Below, in pieces: positions 1-13,353 of a stretch of DNA of 64,000 nt (its first letter is position 1; the number at the start of each line of letters is the position of its first letter). The position numbers and the translations under genes were made by a program. The stretch comes from Mercurialis annua (taxonomy: Eukaryota > Streptophyta > Magnoliopsida > Malpighiales > Euphorbiaceae): positions 38,157,653-38,221,652 of the forward strand of contig NC_065572.1 in NCBI RefSeq assembly GCF_937616625.2, read 5' to 3'. The notes under the pieces were generated by a model, which saw only the letters and a list, made by a program, of their open reading frames with translations, was not told where the DNA came from and did not search any database.

Positions 1-23
1 GAATCTAATGAATTTAATTATAG

Positions 24-150
24 CAGCATCTGGACCGGGAACAAAGCCACCGTCGCCACAGATCTGCGTTGGGTCTCTAGGCCGGGAACAATGCCACCAT
101 TGCCACAACTTCCCTTTAAGTTTTGGCAGGGAACTAAGCCACCGTCGCCA
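24..150 (-). repeat. three-copy short cassette in LTR
   Basis: Three diverged copies of a roughly 30-bp GGGAACAAAGCCACCGTCGCC-type motif lie near 37-60, 93-113 and 127-150. They occupy the same place in the LTR as the three-copy cassettes at 2756-2883 and 24218-24350, although the sequence is much diverged. Role unknown; they look like tandem duplication inside the LTR. Confidence 0.55.
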
Positions 151-810
151 TCTGATTTAATAGCTCATACAAAAATCTAGGACACAGGATTATCTAACCA
201 CATTACTGGTGATCACACAGTCTTATTGACGCCCAATAGATAGCACGTTTCCTCGGATCGTTAGAACATATTCATCACGAATCAGATTGTAAAACATACA
301 ACGTTAAAGATAACGGAATAGGCAAAACATATAATGTAACAACAATAAAGCATTCAACTCATATAAACAATACACAAAAGTAAACTGCAAGCTCACAGAA
401 ACCGCTATCCAACAATGCAATATCGTCATTCAATCACGCAGGTTCCATACGTCGTTCGATCTCGTAGTTATTACAGCTCGTCGGTCTGGTAGCTTATCGA
501 TACTTCGATCACCTATTCGAATTACAAGTATGTTTAATTCATAAACGTCAATCTTAGATTAAGGACTAAATAAAATTCCAAGTTTCTTTCTTCGATTGAC
601 TTCTTACTTTTATACTTAACTTCAAAACGTGACTCCTTTATTCAATCTCTAAAACGTTAGCCTGATTACTTTGTTGTTTACTTATCTGACCACTCATGAC
701 CACATCCATACCTTTTTATTGAATTCAAATATGTTCCATCAACGCATCATATTCATTTCAGGGGAACCATTTTTCATTCACCGAAAATCCTGGAAGTCGA
801 CGTTGGGGCA

Positions 811-877
811 GGGCACGTCATGCCCAAGCTGCTTTGGGAGGGGCACGTCGTGCCCCCTCTATGCACGTCGTGCCCCC
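811..877. repeat. GC-rich inverted repeats, three copies
   Basis: Three near-identical short hairpin-forming motifs occur at 811-825 (GGGCACGTCATGCCC), 840-856 (stem GGGGCAC, loop GTC, stem GTGCCCC) and about 861-877. They stand out as GC-rich in AT-rich surroundings. They lie at the approximate junction between the minus- and plus-oriented LTR pieces. Confidence 0.7.
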
Positions 878-899
878 CCTAGCCGACTATTTCAATCAA

Positions 900-2900
900 A
901 AGAACTCAGAAATATTACAACATACATCCATTTCACTTGATTTCGAATCCGGTAAGTTTTTTTATTCTTTTGAATTCAGTTTTATCTATAAACGGCATCT
1001 CCGTAATCTGATTTGTTCTTGTTTGTTGTTAGACCGAAATTGTTTCCGTTTGATCTCAAAGACTCTAGACTCACGTCTCTACGATTCCCCACCTTGATTT
1101 CGCAAAACGGTACGTGATCGACCTCGTTTCAATCGCCGTACGGTTTACCGCTTTGAGTTTGTACATTCTGTTTCTTGCCTAGGATGTCACTGCCAATCTT
1201 TTGCTTCATTTCTTTTGATCTTTATGGACTTTCAAGGATTGGGTTTGATGTATGACTGTCTTTATCAGTTTAGTTGTTGCCTTGATTCGATCTTTTTGTT
1301 TCGTTTCGATTTCGTCCTTCGTTTGAATAATTGGTTGCAATGTCATGGTTCTGTCGATGGATTAGTGTTCCTTACTAACATGATTCATATGGCTCTTTTG
1401 GCTTGATCATTGACGGCAAGGACCTTTTTCTAATTTCTTGGGTAATTGGTTTCATATTTGATATTGAATAGTTGAAGCATGAAGTTGAGGTTTTCGGGTT
1501 TGCTTCTGTACATTTGTTTGTATGTTGATAAAGTTTAGGTTATGATGATAATTAGTTTCATGCTTTTGGTTTAGTGTTGATTCCTATTTGTATTTGAATG
1601 AATTCTTGATTCAGTATCATGAAATTGCAACATGGCGGGTGGTGTTGTTTTTCAAATTGGAGAAGATGGTCTCTTGTGCGTTTTAATCATCAAGTTATTT
1701 TGGCTAAATAAAATGAATTCCTTTAGTTGTTTAGCAATTGATTTGTTTTAATTAACTTTTGAATATCGCTTTGATTTATAAGTACGTGAATTATGAACGA
1801 TAAATATTTTACAACTTAAGTTATAATTACTCGGGTAATTATATTTAATTTCAAATATCTAAAATGGCGTGAATTGGCTAAATTACAATTTAGCCCATGA
1901 ATATATTTAAAACTTTTTAAGTAAGTTTTTGGTTAGTAACTTTATATTTTGTTTTAATTATAAACAAAAGTAATTAATTTGATTTCGAATATCAAATTGG
2001 TTAAAATACAGTTTAGTCCCTAAATTGGCTAAGGTACAGTTTAGTCCCTAAACTTTTATAAACTTAAAATGGTTAAATTTGGTTGTAACTTGGGTTACTT
2101 CAAATTGAGATTAATGAGTTATGCTTTTAAAATGGATTATTATTTTATCGAATTATTTTATAAATATAAACTCAGGTTTATATTTGATAACGTTTGAGTC
2201 GGGTTAGACTTGGGTCACCCGACAAGTGAGGTTAGCTTGGTAGTTATTGGTAACTCGGCTAACCCATATTTGGAAATTATTTATGATTAAAAGTATTAAA
2301 TAATATTTATAAAATGGATTTTAAAGCGAGAACTTAATAGACTTGTATTAATTGAGCGTTTCGACCTATTGGGTAATTTTGTGTTGTTTTAGATTGTTTT
2401 ATTCCGACGTGTTATTTGTGCTAGTCCTATGTGGTGTCTAGTACTCTCTGGAGTTAGGGTCTGTTTTTAATATTTGTTTATATTTGTTTAGACTCGTCGA
2501 GCTTTTCGTGCTTTTGAGGCGAACCGAGTTTAGGTTGCTTGCCAGGAGTTATCACGTGGATTAGCAAACAGTGAGTTTGTACTTAATATTTACCTCCTTA
2601 TTAAGTAAATTGTTATTTTAATATCTATATATATTGTATACGTACAATTGCGAACTGTTTTTCCATTATGACTCTTAGTTGGAACATGCTACCTAATGGG
2701 CATCATTAGGACTGCGTGCGCACCGGTATTGATCTAGATAACGTATGTGATATGTGGTGGTAACTCGGTGTGAGCATAGCTCTCGGGACCAGTAGAGTAA
2801 CTCGGTGTAGCTCAGCTCTCGGGACTCTGGTTATGGATTAAGAATGGTCGGTGGTAACTCGGTGTAGCTTAGCTCTCGGGACCAGGCCTATCAGATTATG
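900..2900 (+). repeat. LTR fragment of the LARD family (plus orientation)
   Basis: No gene; short open frames here are not conserved. From about 1080 (AAAACGGTACGT, then GTTTACCGCTTTGAG) it matches the reverse complement of the solo LTR near 62900. From 2190 (GGGTTAGACTTGGGTCACCC) through TAGTCCTATGTGGTGTCTAG at about 2424 to 2890 it matches 23650-24355. The LTR start (TGTAATACCCC) is absent, so it is 5'-truncated. At about 2900 it jumps straight into internal-domain sequence, losing the LTR 3' end and PBS. Confidence 0.65.
2756..2883 (+). repeat. three-copy GGTAACTCGGTGTAGC cassette
   Basis: Copies at 2756-2790, 2798-2825 and 2850-2883 share GTAACTCGGTG and AGCTCTCGGGAC. The same cassette is present three times at 24218-24350. 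It is an LTR-internal tandem duplication retained in independent copies. Confidence 0.8.
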
Positions 2901-5221
2901 GTTACATGATGCGTTGAATTGCTTTTGCCTTATTTATAAAGTACATCTTGACTTTGGCCTCGATTGTTGATTTTAAATGTGATTGTATGTTGGATGTTAG
3001 CCTTGTTTTTTTTGTTAAAGAGATTTTGGGTTAAACTTTAAAACTTGTTTTGTGGTCATATATGGTTTGACCACATGTTGCATTAAGAGTTTTCATTAAG
3101 AACAGTGGTTTTGTTTTAATTTGTGTTTTGACACAGAATCAAAAGAGAAGTTTAAGTTTAATTCTTTAAAAGTTTAATTTTTGGTTAAGCTGCTTCTAAA
3201 AAGAATGTTCTTGTGTTTTAACTTTTTAGAGTTACGGAAATGGTTGTTTGAGATAAAGGATTTCTCACTTGAGTTTTTAAATTGCCGTTTAGCGGTTGGA
3301 TTAAGTTGAGCTCTCAATTTTTAAAGGATGGAAATTTCATTCACATATTTTTTTGGATTTACAAATGTTTTGATTACGTTTTATAAACAGTTGTATTGGG
3401 TTCGACTTGGGTCACCCAAATTTAAGAGTTGAGCTTGGTAGTTGTAATGACTCGGTTAGATCGATGATTTTATGATTTGAGATACTTAGGTATCCGCTTT
3501 AAAGCAATTGATTACTAAGAAGAGACTTTTACAGAAAGTTATTTTGTTTTAACCGTGGGGCTCAACAAAATTTGGAAGTTTTCGTATTTGACTTTTAAAT
3601 TTCAAAATAAAATTTGAAGCGTAATCTTAAAGGATGATATTATTGTAAGTTAATTTCGATACAAAGATTCAAGCTTGCTGTAGCATGTCTTAATGGTTGT
3701 TTTAGGAATGATTGAGTTGTTTTGCTGAATGGCATGTTTGCATGACTTATAATTTACAAATATGGTATCCCTTAGAAATAATTTGCGTTGTATAACTCGC
3801 TTGTCTATTGAACTAAGTTGATTGTTTTTGTTTTGTCTCTTTGTGCAGTGTAGCACGTGAGAGGATTTAACCACGTGGTCGTGGTTGACTTATCTCGATG
3901 TATGGTTTGACCTTTGAGTAAGATCTTCATTTAGACCATGTTCACATTTTTCGGTTTTGCTCTTGTTTCGTGGATCGAAACCTTTGGGTTTCGATGTTAA
4001 GGAAGAAGAGTGGAGTATTCCTATGGAATGGTTGATGGTTTCTGTTATCCTGAAAGGATATTGAAAATTTTGAATCGAGAAGATATGACGGTGTATTTAT
4101 GCACTGTGTTCTCATCAAGTATGATGATGCGATGCGGAAGCTGGCGGTAAATTTCATAGGAATATATGTGATATGTTCGTTGGGTAAAATTTTCAATTAG
4201 AGTTGAGGTTAGTTGAATATTTATGCGGAAGAGTTGTAACAGAATTATTACGTTGAGTTGTTTTATAGCATCGAATGTTGCTAGGTTGCAAGTAAGGAAT
4301 TTGAGTAATATGTTAAGTTTATCGAGTGCACATCTCATAGAGTGTAACGTCTAGCAAATGTTTTATTGTGGAATGAATTTCAAAGGTTGATTTGATAAAA
4401 TATTTGAAATATTTTCAAAACGTAATAGTGCCCAGACATATCATGAACATGCATTTGAAATGTCACGAATAGGATTGCATTAAACACTGAATATGTCCAC
4501 TAAATAAAAGATAAATCAATAATTGACACATGCATGATAGTACATGCATCACGTGCATAGTAATGATTAGGGTTGGATGCAACTCTTTGGGGATGAGAGA
4601 TGTCGTCACCCTGGCGCACAATTATGTGAAATGGATTTTTCGATTAAGTGTTTTGAGAAATATGTTTTGAAACGAGCTCGCGAGTCACATTGTTATAAAT
4701 ATATATATAAAGTTGTTGGATTTCAAATGATTTTGAGACTTTAAACGAAAGGTAGCTAGACAAATACTCTGTGATTATGGTGATGGTTTTTGGACGATTA
4801 CATTGTGAGCGATTGGTCTGTAGGATCAGAATCTTGTGGTTATGAGTAAGAATGATTTTGAGGTTGCGCTCGAGAAATAGTTGTGCTAAGTGCGGTATAG
4901 AGTAATTTAGAATAGAAAGCTTTCGTGATAACTTACGATTTGTGGATAAGGATGTTGGTTATGCTCCATGTGTGTTTATACACTGCGTTTTAAAAAAAAG
5001 ATGTTATCTTTCAGTTAGAGTTTTTCCAATTACTTTGGGTAAATGGATATAAAAGTATTTTCATAAACAAAGAGATTTGCGTTGTTAAATTTTATCCTTC
5101 TGAGGAAAGGAATAAATTTTGTCAAAATTAATTCAAAAGAAATAATAATTTTTTCGATTGAACGATTCTTCAAATTGTTTTTTTTTTTGTTTGAGAAAAT
5201 TTAAAAGCGACTTAAAATTTA
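2900..5221 (+). mobile_element. non-coding internal domain of a LARD-like LTR retrotransposon
   Basis: This stretch is the plus-strand counterpart of the minus-strand internal domain at 15940-20900. Shared landmarks include the ACTTGGGTCACCCAAATTT and AACCGTGGGGCTCAAC blocks (3400-3560, against 20100-20280) and GCATCACGTGCAT, ATGCAACTCTTTGGGGATGAG and CACCCTGGCGCACA (4530-4620, against 19020-19110). No gag or pol reading frame is found; open frames here (for example 4045-4338 on the minus strand) are short and unlike known domains. The 5' part and PBS are missing. Confidence 0.65.
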
Positions 5222-7401
5222 TGTAATACCCCGTAGAATTATTAGTGTTTATTTTCGCGTGTGTCCAATTTTAATTGATTAGGACCTCGAAAATAGTGAA
5301 TAAATTCATCTCATGAATTTATAAGGGTGAAAATGTGAATTGGAGTGTGTTTTGCCTTAAGTTTGATTTTTGGCAATTTTACGTGTTAAAAGTGGATTTT
5401 TCGATTTTTCACTAAAAACCGTCAAAATAATTATTTTAAATATTTTTAAAGGCCCAAAAATATTTTAATTCAGCCCATATGTTATATTTTAATGTTTTTG
5501 AGTATTTGAGAAAGTTGAATTTATTTTGCCCCTAGAGTTCAATTTATTTACAAGAATGCCATTATGGCAAACTTGTAAATAAATGAAACATCAAACAAGC
5601 TCAAAACCTTACACTTTTATTTTCTCTCAAAATTTTCTTAACAAAAGTTGACGGGAAAATTGTGTAGATCGTTAATGTATATTTGCACGTTCGTTTGAGG
5701 TATAATTTCAAGCTCAAAACCTTACTTTTATTTGCTAATGTTAGTTGAGTTTTAGAAACATGCTTAGGATGGTTTAAAAATGGTGTTTGATGGTTGATTA
5801 ACTAGTTTTGATTGTTGTTTATGTGGGTTTCGGTTTTAAAATAATTTTTACGTAAAATTAAATTAATTATTTTAATATTCTGGGCTGATCTAGATGATGA
5901 GGTTAAAATATGCTTTAAAGTGTCATATTCATGGATTAAAAATGTTAATTAGTTCGGGTATTAATTTAATGGTTGAAGTTTCGATTTTTAATGTTTTTAA
6001 AGGTTAAAAATCGCTTAAAAAGGGTAAATCAATTGATTTTAAATTTTTGGAAATGAGTTTGTTTATGATTGATCTAAATGTTGGGTTGATGGTGAATAAA
6101 TGTTTAATGGTAAATTATTAATAGTTTGTTAATTGGGTTTAATTTTTGATAAGTGTTTAATCAGTAAAAATTGTTAAAAAGGGTATTTATGTCATTTTTA
6201 ATTTCTGGGCAGAAATTATTCATGAAAAATTTAGGAAATATATATGTTGATCATTTGTGGAATTAAAGTGATTTAATTAAAGTGTTTTGATTAAAGTGTT
6301 TTGATGGATTAATAATCGGTTTTGATTATTAATAGTTATTTCAGTTTTAATTGTTAAAATAATGGAAAATATTATTTTAAAATTGTGGGCTGCTGTTTTT
6401 ACAAGATGAAAATTAAAAATCTGTTGAAAATAAATTTTGGTGAATTTCGGTGTTAAAATGGCTTAAAATGGATTTTTAAGCGTTTTTAGAGTTTTGAGTT
6501 TTACGGCCAAAACCACCGGAATACGGTGACCGGAATATGAGCAGAGGGGATAGAGTATAGTAGCTCAGTCCTAGGCTCAGTTGGCAGCAGTTAGTGCCGA
6601 AATGATTTTGGCAGAAAATAAGGGGGGGCCGAGCCCCGGGAACAAAAATATTTTACGGGAAAATATTTTTGGATATTTTTGAATTTTGTTGAGATTTTCT
6701 AAAAGTGTACTTTTAGAAAATTATGTGAATTGAATGTGTGTTAGAATTATATGGAGTTATAATTCTATGTTTATCTAATGAATTAAATAAATTATCATGG
6801 ATAGAGTGTATCGTATAGATATACGATGACGCGGAAAGAGATAGTCGGAATCAAATATGGTTATGTGATTATGTGGTCTATTTGGTTGAGTCGGTCTAAA
6901 GTTTATCCTAGAATTTAGAGTTAATACTATATTAATGTTTAATCTCTAAATTAGATCCAGCGAGTTTTGTCGCGGAAACCTGCGAGCGAAGGTTTTGATA
7001 TTTCGACGGGTGATATTTTTACATTTGGAATAAGCGAGTACTGTGAGTGTGTTTACAACTTATACTGCTAAATATTAGTATTAAAATATTGCGAACTGCT
7101 TTACATGATTTGCAAATGCTATATTTTATTTTGAATTTAAATCGCATGAACAATTATACATAGTTTTGAAACCGATTTAGATTCATGGAAACATGCTTAC
7201 TATTGGGCGGCAATAGTGCTGTGTGATCACCGGTATTGCATTTAGAATGTGTTTGCATAAAAATGGTATGTGGAAATCTGGACGACGGTCTGGAAGTCTG
7301 AGACGACGGTCCAGACATATGGAAACAGATCTTCAGAGGCAACGGAATATAGACGACCAAAGGCTGGTAGAGAAACTGCCGAGATCTGAGAGGTTGAACC
7401 T
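5222..7401 (+). repeat. 3' LTR of LARD family, right end truncated
   Basis: It begins TGTAATACCCCGTA at 5222, the same start as the minus-strand LTRs ending at 15926 and 63499. It contains a GC-rich block near 6625-6650, a CGACGGGTGATATT region near 7000, and the GTGTGATCACCGGTATTG region near 7220. It lacks the family 3' end (GGGTCGTGACA) and passes into satellite at about 7400, so it is truncated. The region 7255-7370 holds GACGACGGTC-type short repeats in the place of the three-copy cassette. No gene is supported. Confidence 0.7.
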
Positions 7402-10400
7402 TTTATTAACTTAAATTGCTAAAATGGGGAAATGTTTGGATTTTTTTGGTAATGTTTGTAAACGTTTGGATTTATTTCGTAACGTTTGTGCACGTTTGGA
7501 TTTGTTTCGTAACGTTTGTAAACGTTTGGCTTAAATCGCTAAAAAGGTGAAACGTAACGTTTGTAGACATTTGGCTAAAATCACTAAAAAGGTTAAACAT
7601 TTGGTTTTTTTTTTCGTAACGTTTGTAAACGTTTGGCTTAAATTGCTAAAAAGGGGAAACGTTTGGTTTTGTTTCATAACCTTTGTAAACGTTTGGCTTG
7701 AATTGCTAAAAAGGGGAAACGTTTGGATTTCTTTCGTAACGTTTGAAAACGCTTGGCATAAATTGCCAAAAAGGTTAAATGCCTGGATTTGTTTCGTAAT
7801 ATTTGTAAACGTTTTGCTTAAATTGCTAAAAAGGTGAAACGCTTGAATTTGTTTCGTAATGTTTGTAAACGTTGCCTTTGTTTGGTAACGTTTGTAAACG
7901 TTTGACTTAAATCGCTAAGAAGGTTAAACGTTTGGATTTGTTTCGTAACGTTTTAAATGTTTGGCTTAAATCGCTAAAATGGGGAATGCTTGGATTTGTT
8001 TCGTAACGTTTGTAAACGTTTGGATTTGTTTTGTAACGTTTGGAACTGTTTCGTAATATTTGTAAACGTTTGGCTTTAATCGCTTAAAGGGTGAAACGTT
8101 TGGTTTTGTTTCGTAACGTTTGTAAATGTTTGGCTTAAATTGCCAAAAGGGTGAAACGCTTGCATTTGTTTCATAAACATTTGGTTTAAATCGCTAAAAA
8201 GGTGAAACGTTTGGATTTGTTTCATAACGTCTAATACGTTTGGTATTGTTTCGTAACATTTATAAACGTTTGGCTTAAATCGCTAAAAAGGTGAAACGTT
8301 TGGGTTATATCACTAAAAAGATGAGACGTTTGGTTTTGTTTCATAACCTTTGTAAACGTTTGGCTTAAATCGCTAAAAATGTGAAACATTTGGATTTGTT
8401 TCGTAATGTTTGTAAATATTTGTCTTAAATTGCTTACAAGGCAAAAATGGGGAAATGTTTGGATTTGTTTCGTAACGTTTGTAAATGTTTGGCTTAAATT
8501 GCTAAAAGGGTGAAACGCTTGCATTTGTTTCGTAAACATTTGGTTTAAATCGCTTAAAAGGTGAAACGTTTGGATTTGTTTCATAATGTCTAATACGTTT
8601 GGTTTTGTTTCGTAACGTTTATAAACGTTTCGCTTAAATCGCTAAAAAGGTGAAACGTTTGGGTTATATCACTAAAAAGATGAGACGTTTGGTTTTGTTT
8701 CATAACCTTTGTAAACGTTCGGCTTAAATCGCTAAAAATGTGAAACATTTGGATTTGTTTCGTAATGTTTGTAAATATTTGGCTTAAATTGCTTAAAAGG
8801 TTAAATGGGGAAATGTTTGGATTTGTTTTGTAACGTTTGTAAACGTTTGGTCTTGTTCCGAAACGTTTGTAAACGTTTGGATTTGTTTCGTAACGTTTGT
8901 ATACGTTTGGCTTTAATCGCTAAAAAGGTGAAACATTTAGTTTTGTTTCGTAACTTTTGTAAACGTTTGGTTTAAATTGCTAAAAAGGTTAAACGCTTGG
9001 ATTTGTTTCGTAACATTTGTAAATGTTTCGCTTAAATTGCTAAAAATGTGGAACGCTTGGTTTTCTTTCGTAAACGTTTGGCTTAAATCGCTAATAAGGT
9101 GAAACATTTGGATTTGTTTCGTAACGTTTTAAACGTTTGGTTTTGTTTCGTAACATTTATAAAAATTTGGCTTAAATCGTTAAAAAGGTGAAACATTTAG
9201 ATTTGTTCCGTAACATTTGTAAACGTTTTGCATTAATCACTAAAAAGGTGAAACGTTTCGTTTTGTTTCATAACCTTTGTAAACAATTGGCTAAAATCGC
9301 TAAAAAGGTGAAAAGTTTGGATTTGTTTCGTAACGTTTGTAAACGTTTGGCTTAAATCGCTGAAAGGGGAAACGTTTGGATTTGTTTTCTAACGTTTGTA
9401 AACGTTCTGCTTAAATTGCTAAAAAGGGGAAACGCTTGGATTTGTTTCTTAACGTTTGTAAATGTTTGGCTTAAATTGCTAAAAGGTGAAACGTTTGGAT
9501 TTGTTTCGTAACGTTTGTAAACATTTGGCTTAAATTTCTAAAAAGGTGAAACTCTTGAATTTGTTTCGTAACTTTTGGCTTAAATTGCTAAAAATGGGAA
9601 ACGTTTGGTTTTGTTTCGTAATTTTGTTTCGCAACGTTTGACTTAAATCGCTAAAAATGTGAAACGTTTGGATTTGTTTTGTAATGTTTGTAAACGTTCC
9701 GCTTAAATCGCTAAAAGGGTGAAACGTTTGGATTTGTTTCGTAACGTTTGTAAACGTTTGGCTTAAATTGCTAAAAAGTTGAAACGTTTGGATTTGTTTC
9801 GTAACGTTTTAAACGTTTGGATTTGTTTCGTAATTTTTGTAAACGTTTGGCATAAATTGCTAAAAAGGTGAAACGTTTGGTTTTGTTTCGTAACATTTGT
9901 AAAGGTTTGACTTAAATCGCTAAAATGTGGAAACGTTTGGTTTTGTTTCGTAATGTTTGTAAACGTTTCGCTTAAATCGCTAAAAAGGTGAAACGTTTGG
10001 ATTTGTTTCGTAACGTTTTAAACGTTTAGCTTAAATTGCTAAAATGAGGAAACGTTTGGTTTTGTTTCGTAACGTTTGTAAACGTTTGAATTTGTTTCGT
10101 AACGTTTGTAAACGTTTGGCTTAAATCGCTAAAAAGGTGAAACGTTTGGTTTTGTTTCGTAGCGTTTATAAACGTTCGGCTTAAATCGCTTAAAAGGTGA
10201 AACGTTTGGATTTATTTTGTAACGTTTATAAACGTTTGGTTTAAATCGCTTAAAAGGTGAAACGTTTGGATTTGTTTTGTAACGTTTTAAACGTTTCGCT
10301 TAATTCGCTAAAATGGGGAAACGTTTGGATTTGTTTCGTAATGTTTGTAAACGTTTTGCTTCAATCGCTAAAAAGGTGAAACATTTGGATTTGTTTCGTA

Positions 10401-13353
10401 ATGTTTGTAAACGTTTAGATTAATTCGCTAAAAAGGTGAAACGTTTGGATTTGTTTCGTATCGTTTTAAACGTTTGGCTTAAATCGCTAAAACAAAACAA
10501 AACATTTACAAACCTTTTTACCAGTTTAAGCCAAACGTTTACAAACGTTACGAAACAGAACAAAACGTTTCAACTTTTTTGCAATTTAAGACAAATGTTT
10601 ACAAACGTTACAAACCGAATCCAAACGTTTCACCTTTTTAGCGATTTAAGCCAAACGTTTACAAACGTTACGAAACAAATTCAAACGTTTCCACTTTTTA
10701 GTGATTGAAGCCAAATGTTTACAAATGTTACAAAACAAATCCAAATGTTTCCCCATTTTAGCGATTTAAGCAAAACGTTTAAAACGTTACGAAATAAATC
10801 CAAACGTTTAAAACGTTATGAAACATAACCAAACGTTTCACCTTTTTAACGATTTAAGGCAAACATTTACAAACGTTACAAATAAAATCCAAGCGTTTCA
10901 CCTTTTTAGTAATTTAAGCTAAACATTTACAAACGTTAGAAAACAAATCCAAATGTTTCGCCATTTTAGCGATTTAAACCAAACGTTTACAAATGTTACG
11001 AAACAAATCCAAACGTTTCGCCTTTTTAGGGATTTAAGCCAAAAGTTTACAAAGGTTATGAAACAAAACCAAACGTTTCCCCTTTTTAGCGATTTAAGCA
11101 GAACGATTACAAACGTTACAGAACAAATCCAAACGTTTCACCTTTTTAGCAATTTAAGCCAAACGTTTCTCAACGTTACGAATCAAAACCAAACGTTTAA
11201 AACGTTGCGAAACAAATCAAAACGTTTCACCTTTTTAGCGATTTAAGCCAAACGTTTACGAAACAAATCCAAGCGTTTCCCCTTTTTTAGCAATTTAAGC
11301 CAAACGTTTACAAACGTTATGAAAAAAATCCAAGCATATAATCTTCTAGCAATTTAAGCCAATTGTTTACAAACGTTAAGAAACAAATCCAAACGTTTAA
11401 TACATTACGAAACAAATCCAAACGTTTCATATTTTTAGCTATTTAAGCCAAATATTTATAAACTTTTAGCGATTTAAGGCAAACGTTTAAAACAATACGA
11501 AACAAATTTAAATGTTTCACATTTTTAGCGATTTAAGTCGAACGTTTACAAATGATACGAAACAAATCAAAACGTTTCACCTTTTAGCGGTTTAAGCTAA
11601 ACATTTACAAACGTTACAAAACAAATCCAAACGTTTCACCTTTTTAGAGATTTAAGTCAAACGTTTACAAACATTACGAAACAAAATCAAACGTTTCACC
11701 TTTATTAACGTTACGAAATAAAACCAAACGTTTGGATTTGTTTCGTAACGTTAGGCTTAAAATGCTAAAAAGGGAAAACGTTTGGATTTGTTTCGTAACG
11801 TTTTAAACGTTTGGTTTAAATCGCTAAAAAGGTTAAACGCTTAGATTTGTTTTGTAAAGTTTGTAAACATTTGGCTTATATTAATAAAAAGGTGAACGCT
11901 TCGATTGTTTCGCAACGTTTGTAAACGTTTGGTTTTGTTTTGTAACGTTTGTAAATGTTTGGCTTAAATCGCTAAAAATGTGAAACATTTAGTTTTGTTC
12001 CGTAACATTTTTAAACGTTTGACATAAATCGCTAAAAATGCGAAACGTTTGGATTTGTTTCGCAACGTTTTGAACGTTTTGTTATGTTTTGTAACGTTTA
12101 CAAACGTTTGGAAACAAATCCAAACGGTTTCACCTTTTTAGCGATTGAAGCCAAACGTTTACAAACGTTACGAAACAAAACCAAACATTTCCCCATTTTA
12201 GCATTTAAAGCCAAAAGTTTAAAACGTTACAAAACAAATCCAAACGCTTCTTAGCGATTTAAGCCGAACGTTTATAAACGTTACGAAACAAATCCAAACG
12301 TTTCACCTTTTTAGCGATTTAATCCAAACGTTTTCAAACGTTACGAAACAAAACCAAATGTTTACAAACGTTACAAAACAAATCCAAACATTTCCCATTT
12401 GTTTACAAATGATACGAAACAAATCCAAACGTTTCACCTTTTTAGCAATTTAAGCCAAACGTTTACAAGCGTAACGAAACAACTCCAAACGTTTCACCTC
12501 TTTAACAATTTAAGCCAAACGTTTATTAACGTTACGAAACAAAACCAAGCGTTTCACATTTTTAGCGATTTTAGCCAAACGTTTTAAACGTTACGAAACA
12601 AAACCAAACGTTTAAAACGTTATGAAACAAATCCAAATGTTTCACCTTTTTAGCGATTCATGCGAAACATTTACAAATGTTACGAAACAAATCCAAACGT
12701 TTCACCTTTTTAGCGATTTAAGCCAAACATTTACAAAGGTTATGAATCAAAACCAAACGTTTCACCTTATTAGCTATTTAAGCCAAACATTTACAAAAGT
12801 TACAAAACCAAACCAAAAGTTTAAAACGTTACGAAACAAAACCAGACGTTTCACATTTTTAGCGATTTAAGCCAATCATTTACAAACGTTACGAAACAAA
12901 ATCAAACGTTTCTCCTTTTAGCGATTTAAGCCAAACTTTTACAAACGTTACGAAACAAGGCCAAACATTTACAAAGGTTATGAAACAAATCCAAGCGTTT
13001 CACCTTTTTAGCAATTTAACCCAAACGTTTACAAACGTTATGAAACAAATCCAAACATTTCACCTTTTTAGTTATTGAATCCGAATGTTTACAAATGATA
13101 CAAAACAAATCCAAACGTTTCACGTTTTTAGCGATTTAATCTAAACGTTTGGTTTTATTTCATAACCCTTGCAAACGTCTTGAAACATTTGGATTTTTTT
13201 CGTAACGTTTTAAACGTTTGGCTTAAATAGCTAAAATGGGCAAACGTTTGGATTTGTTTCATAACGTTTGTAAACGTTTGGCTTAAATCGTTAAAAATGT
13301 GAAACGTTTGATTGGTTTCGTAACGGTTGTATACTTTTGTTTACAAATGTTAT
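7402..13353. repeat. 60-bp satellite array A
   Basis: Tandem 60-bp units, about 99 copies. A near-consensus plus-orientation unit can be read at 56881-56940. Orientation is minus from 7402 to about 10490, plus to 11727, minus to about 12095, plus to about 13145, then minus to the LTR at 13354. Switches fall at AAACGTTT-type palindromes (11724-11735, 12093-12108, 13143-13152); that at about 10490 does not. Open reading frames inside are by-products of a repeat length divisible by three. Confidence 0.95.

Larger units (their letters stand above)
1..900 (-). repeat. LTR fragment of the LARD family (minus orientation)
   Basis: No gene is seen here. Read on the minus strand, 1-600 resembles the 3' half of the long LTRs found elsewhere in the window. 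The stretch at 209-250 (GGTGATCACACAG, then CGCCCAATAG) is the reverse complement of 7178-7230 in the plus-oriented LTR, and TGCAAGCTCACAG near 390 corresponds to the CAGTGAGTTTGTA block at 2567. The LTR 3' end lies outside the window on the left. The right edge, where orientation flips, is placed only roughly, between 600 and 1080. Confidence 0.55.

Noticed and set aside
1215..1406. Small hydrophobic frame, possibly a host peptide
   Set aside because: It lies in LTR sequence that is repeated elsewhere without this frame being kept.
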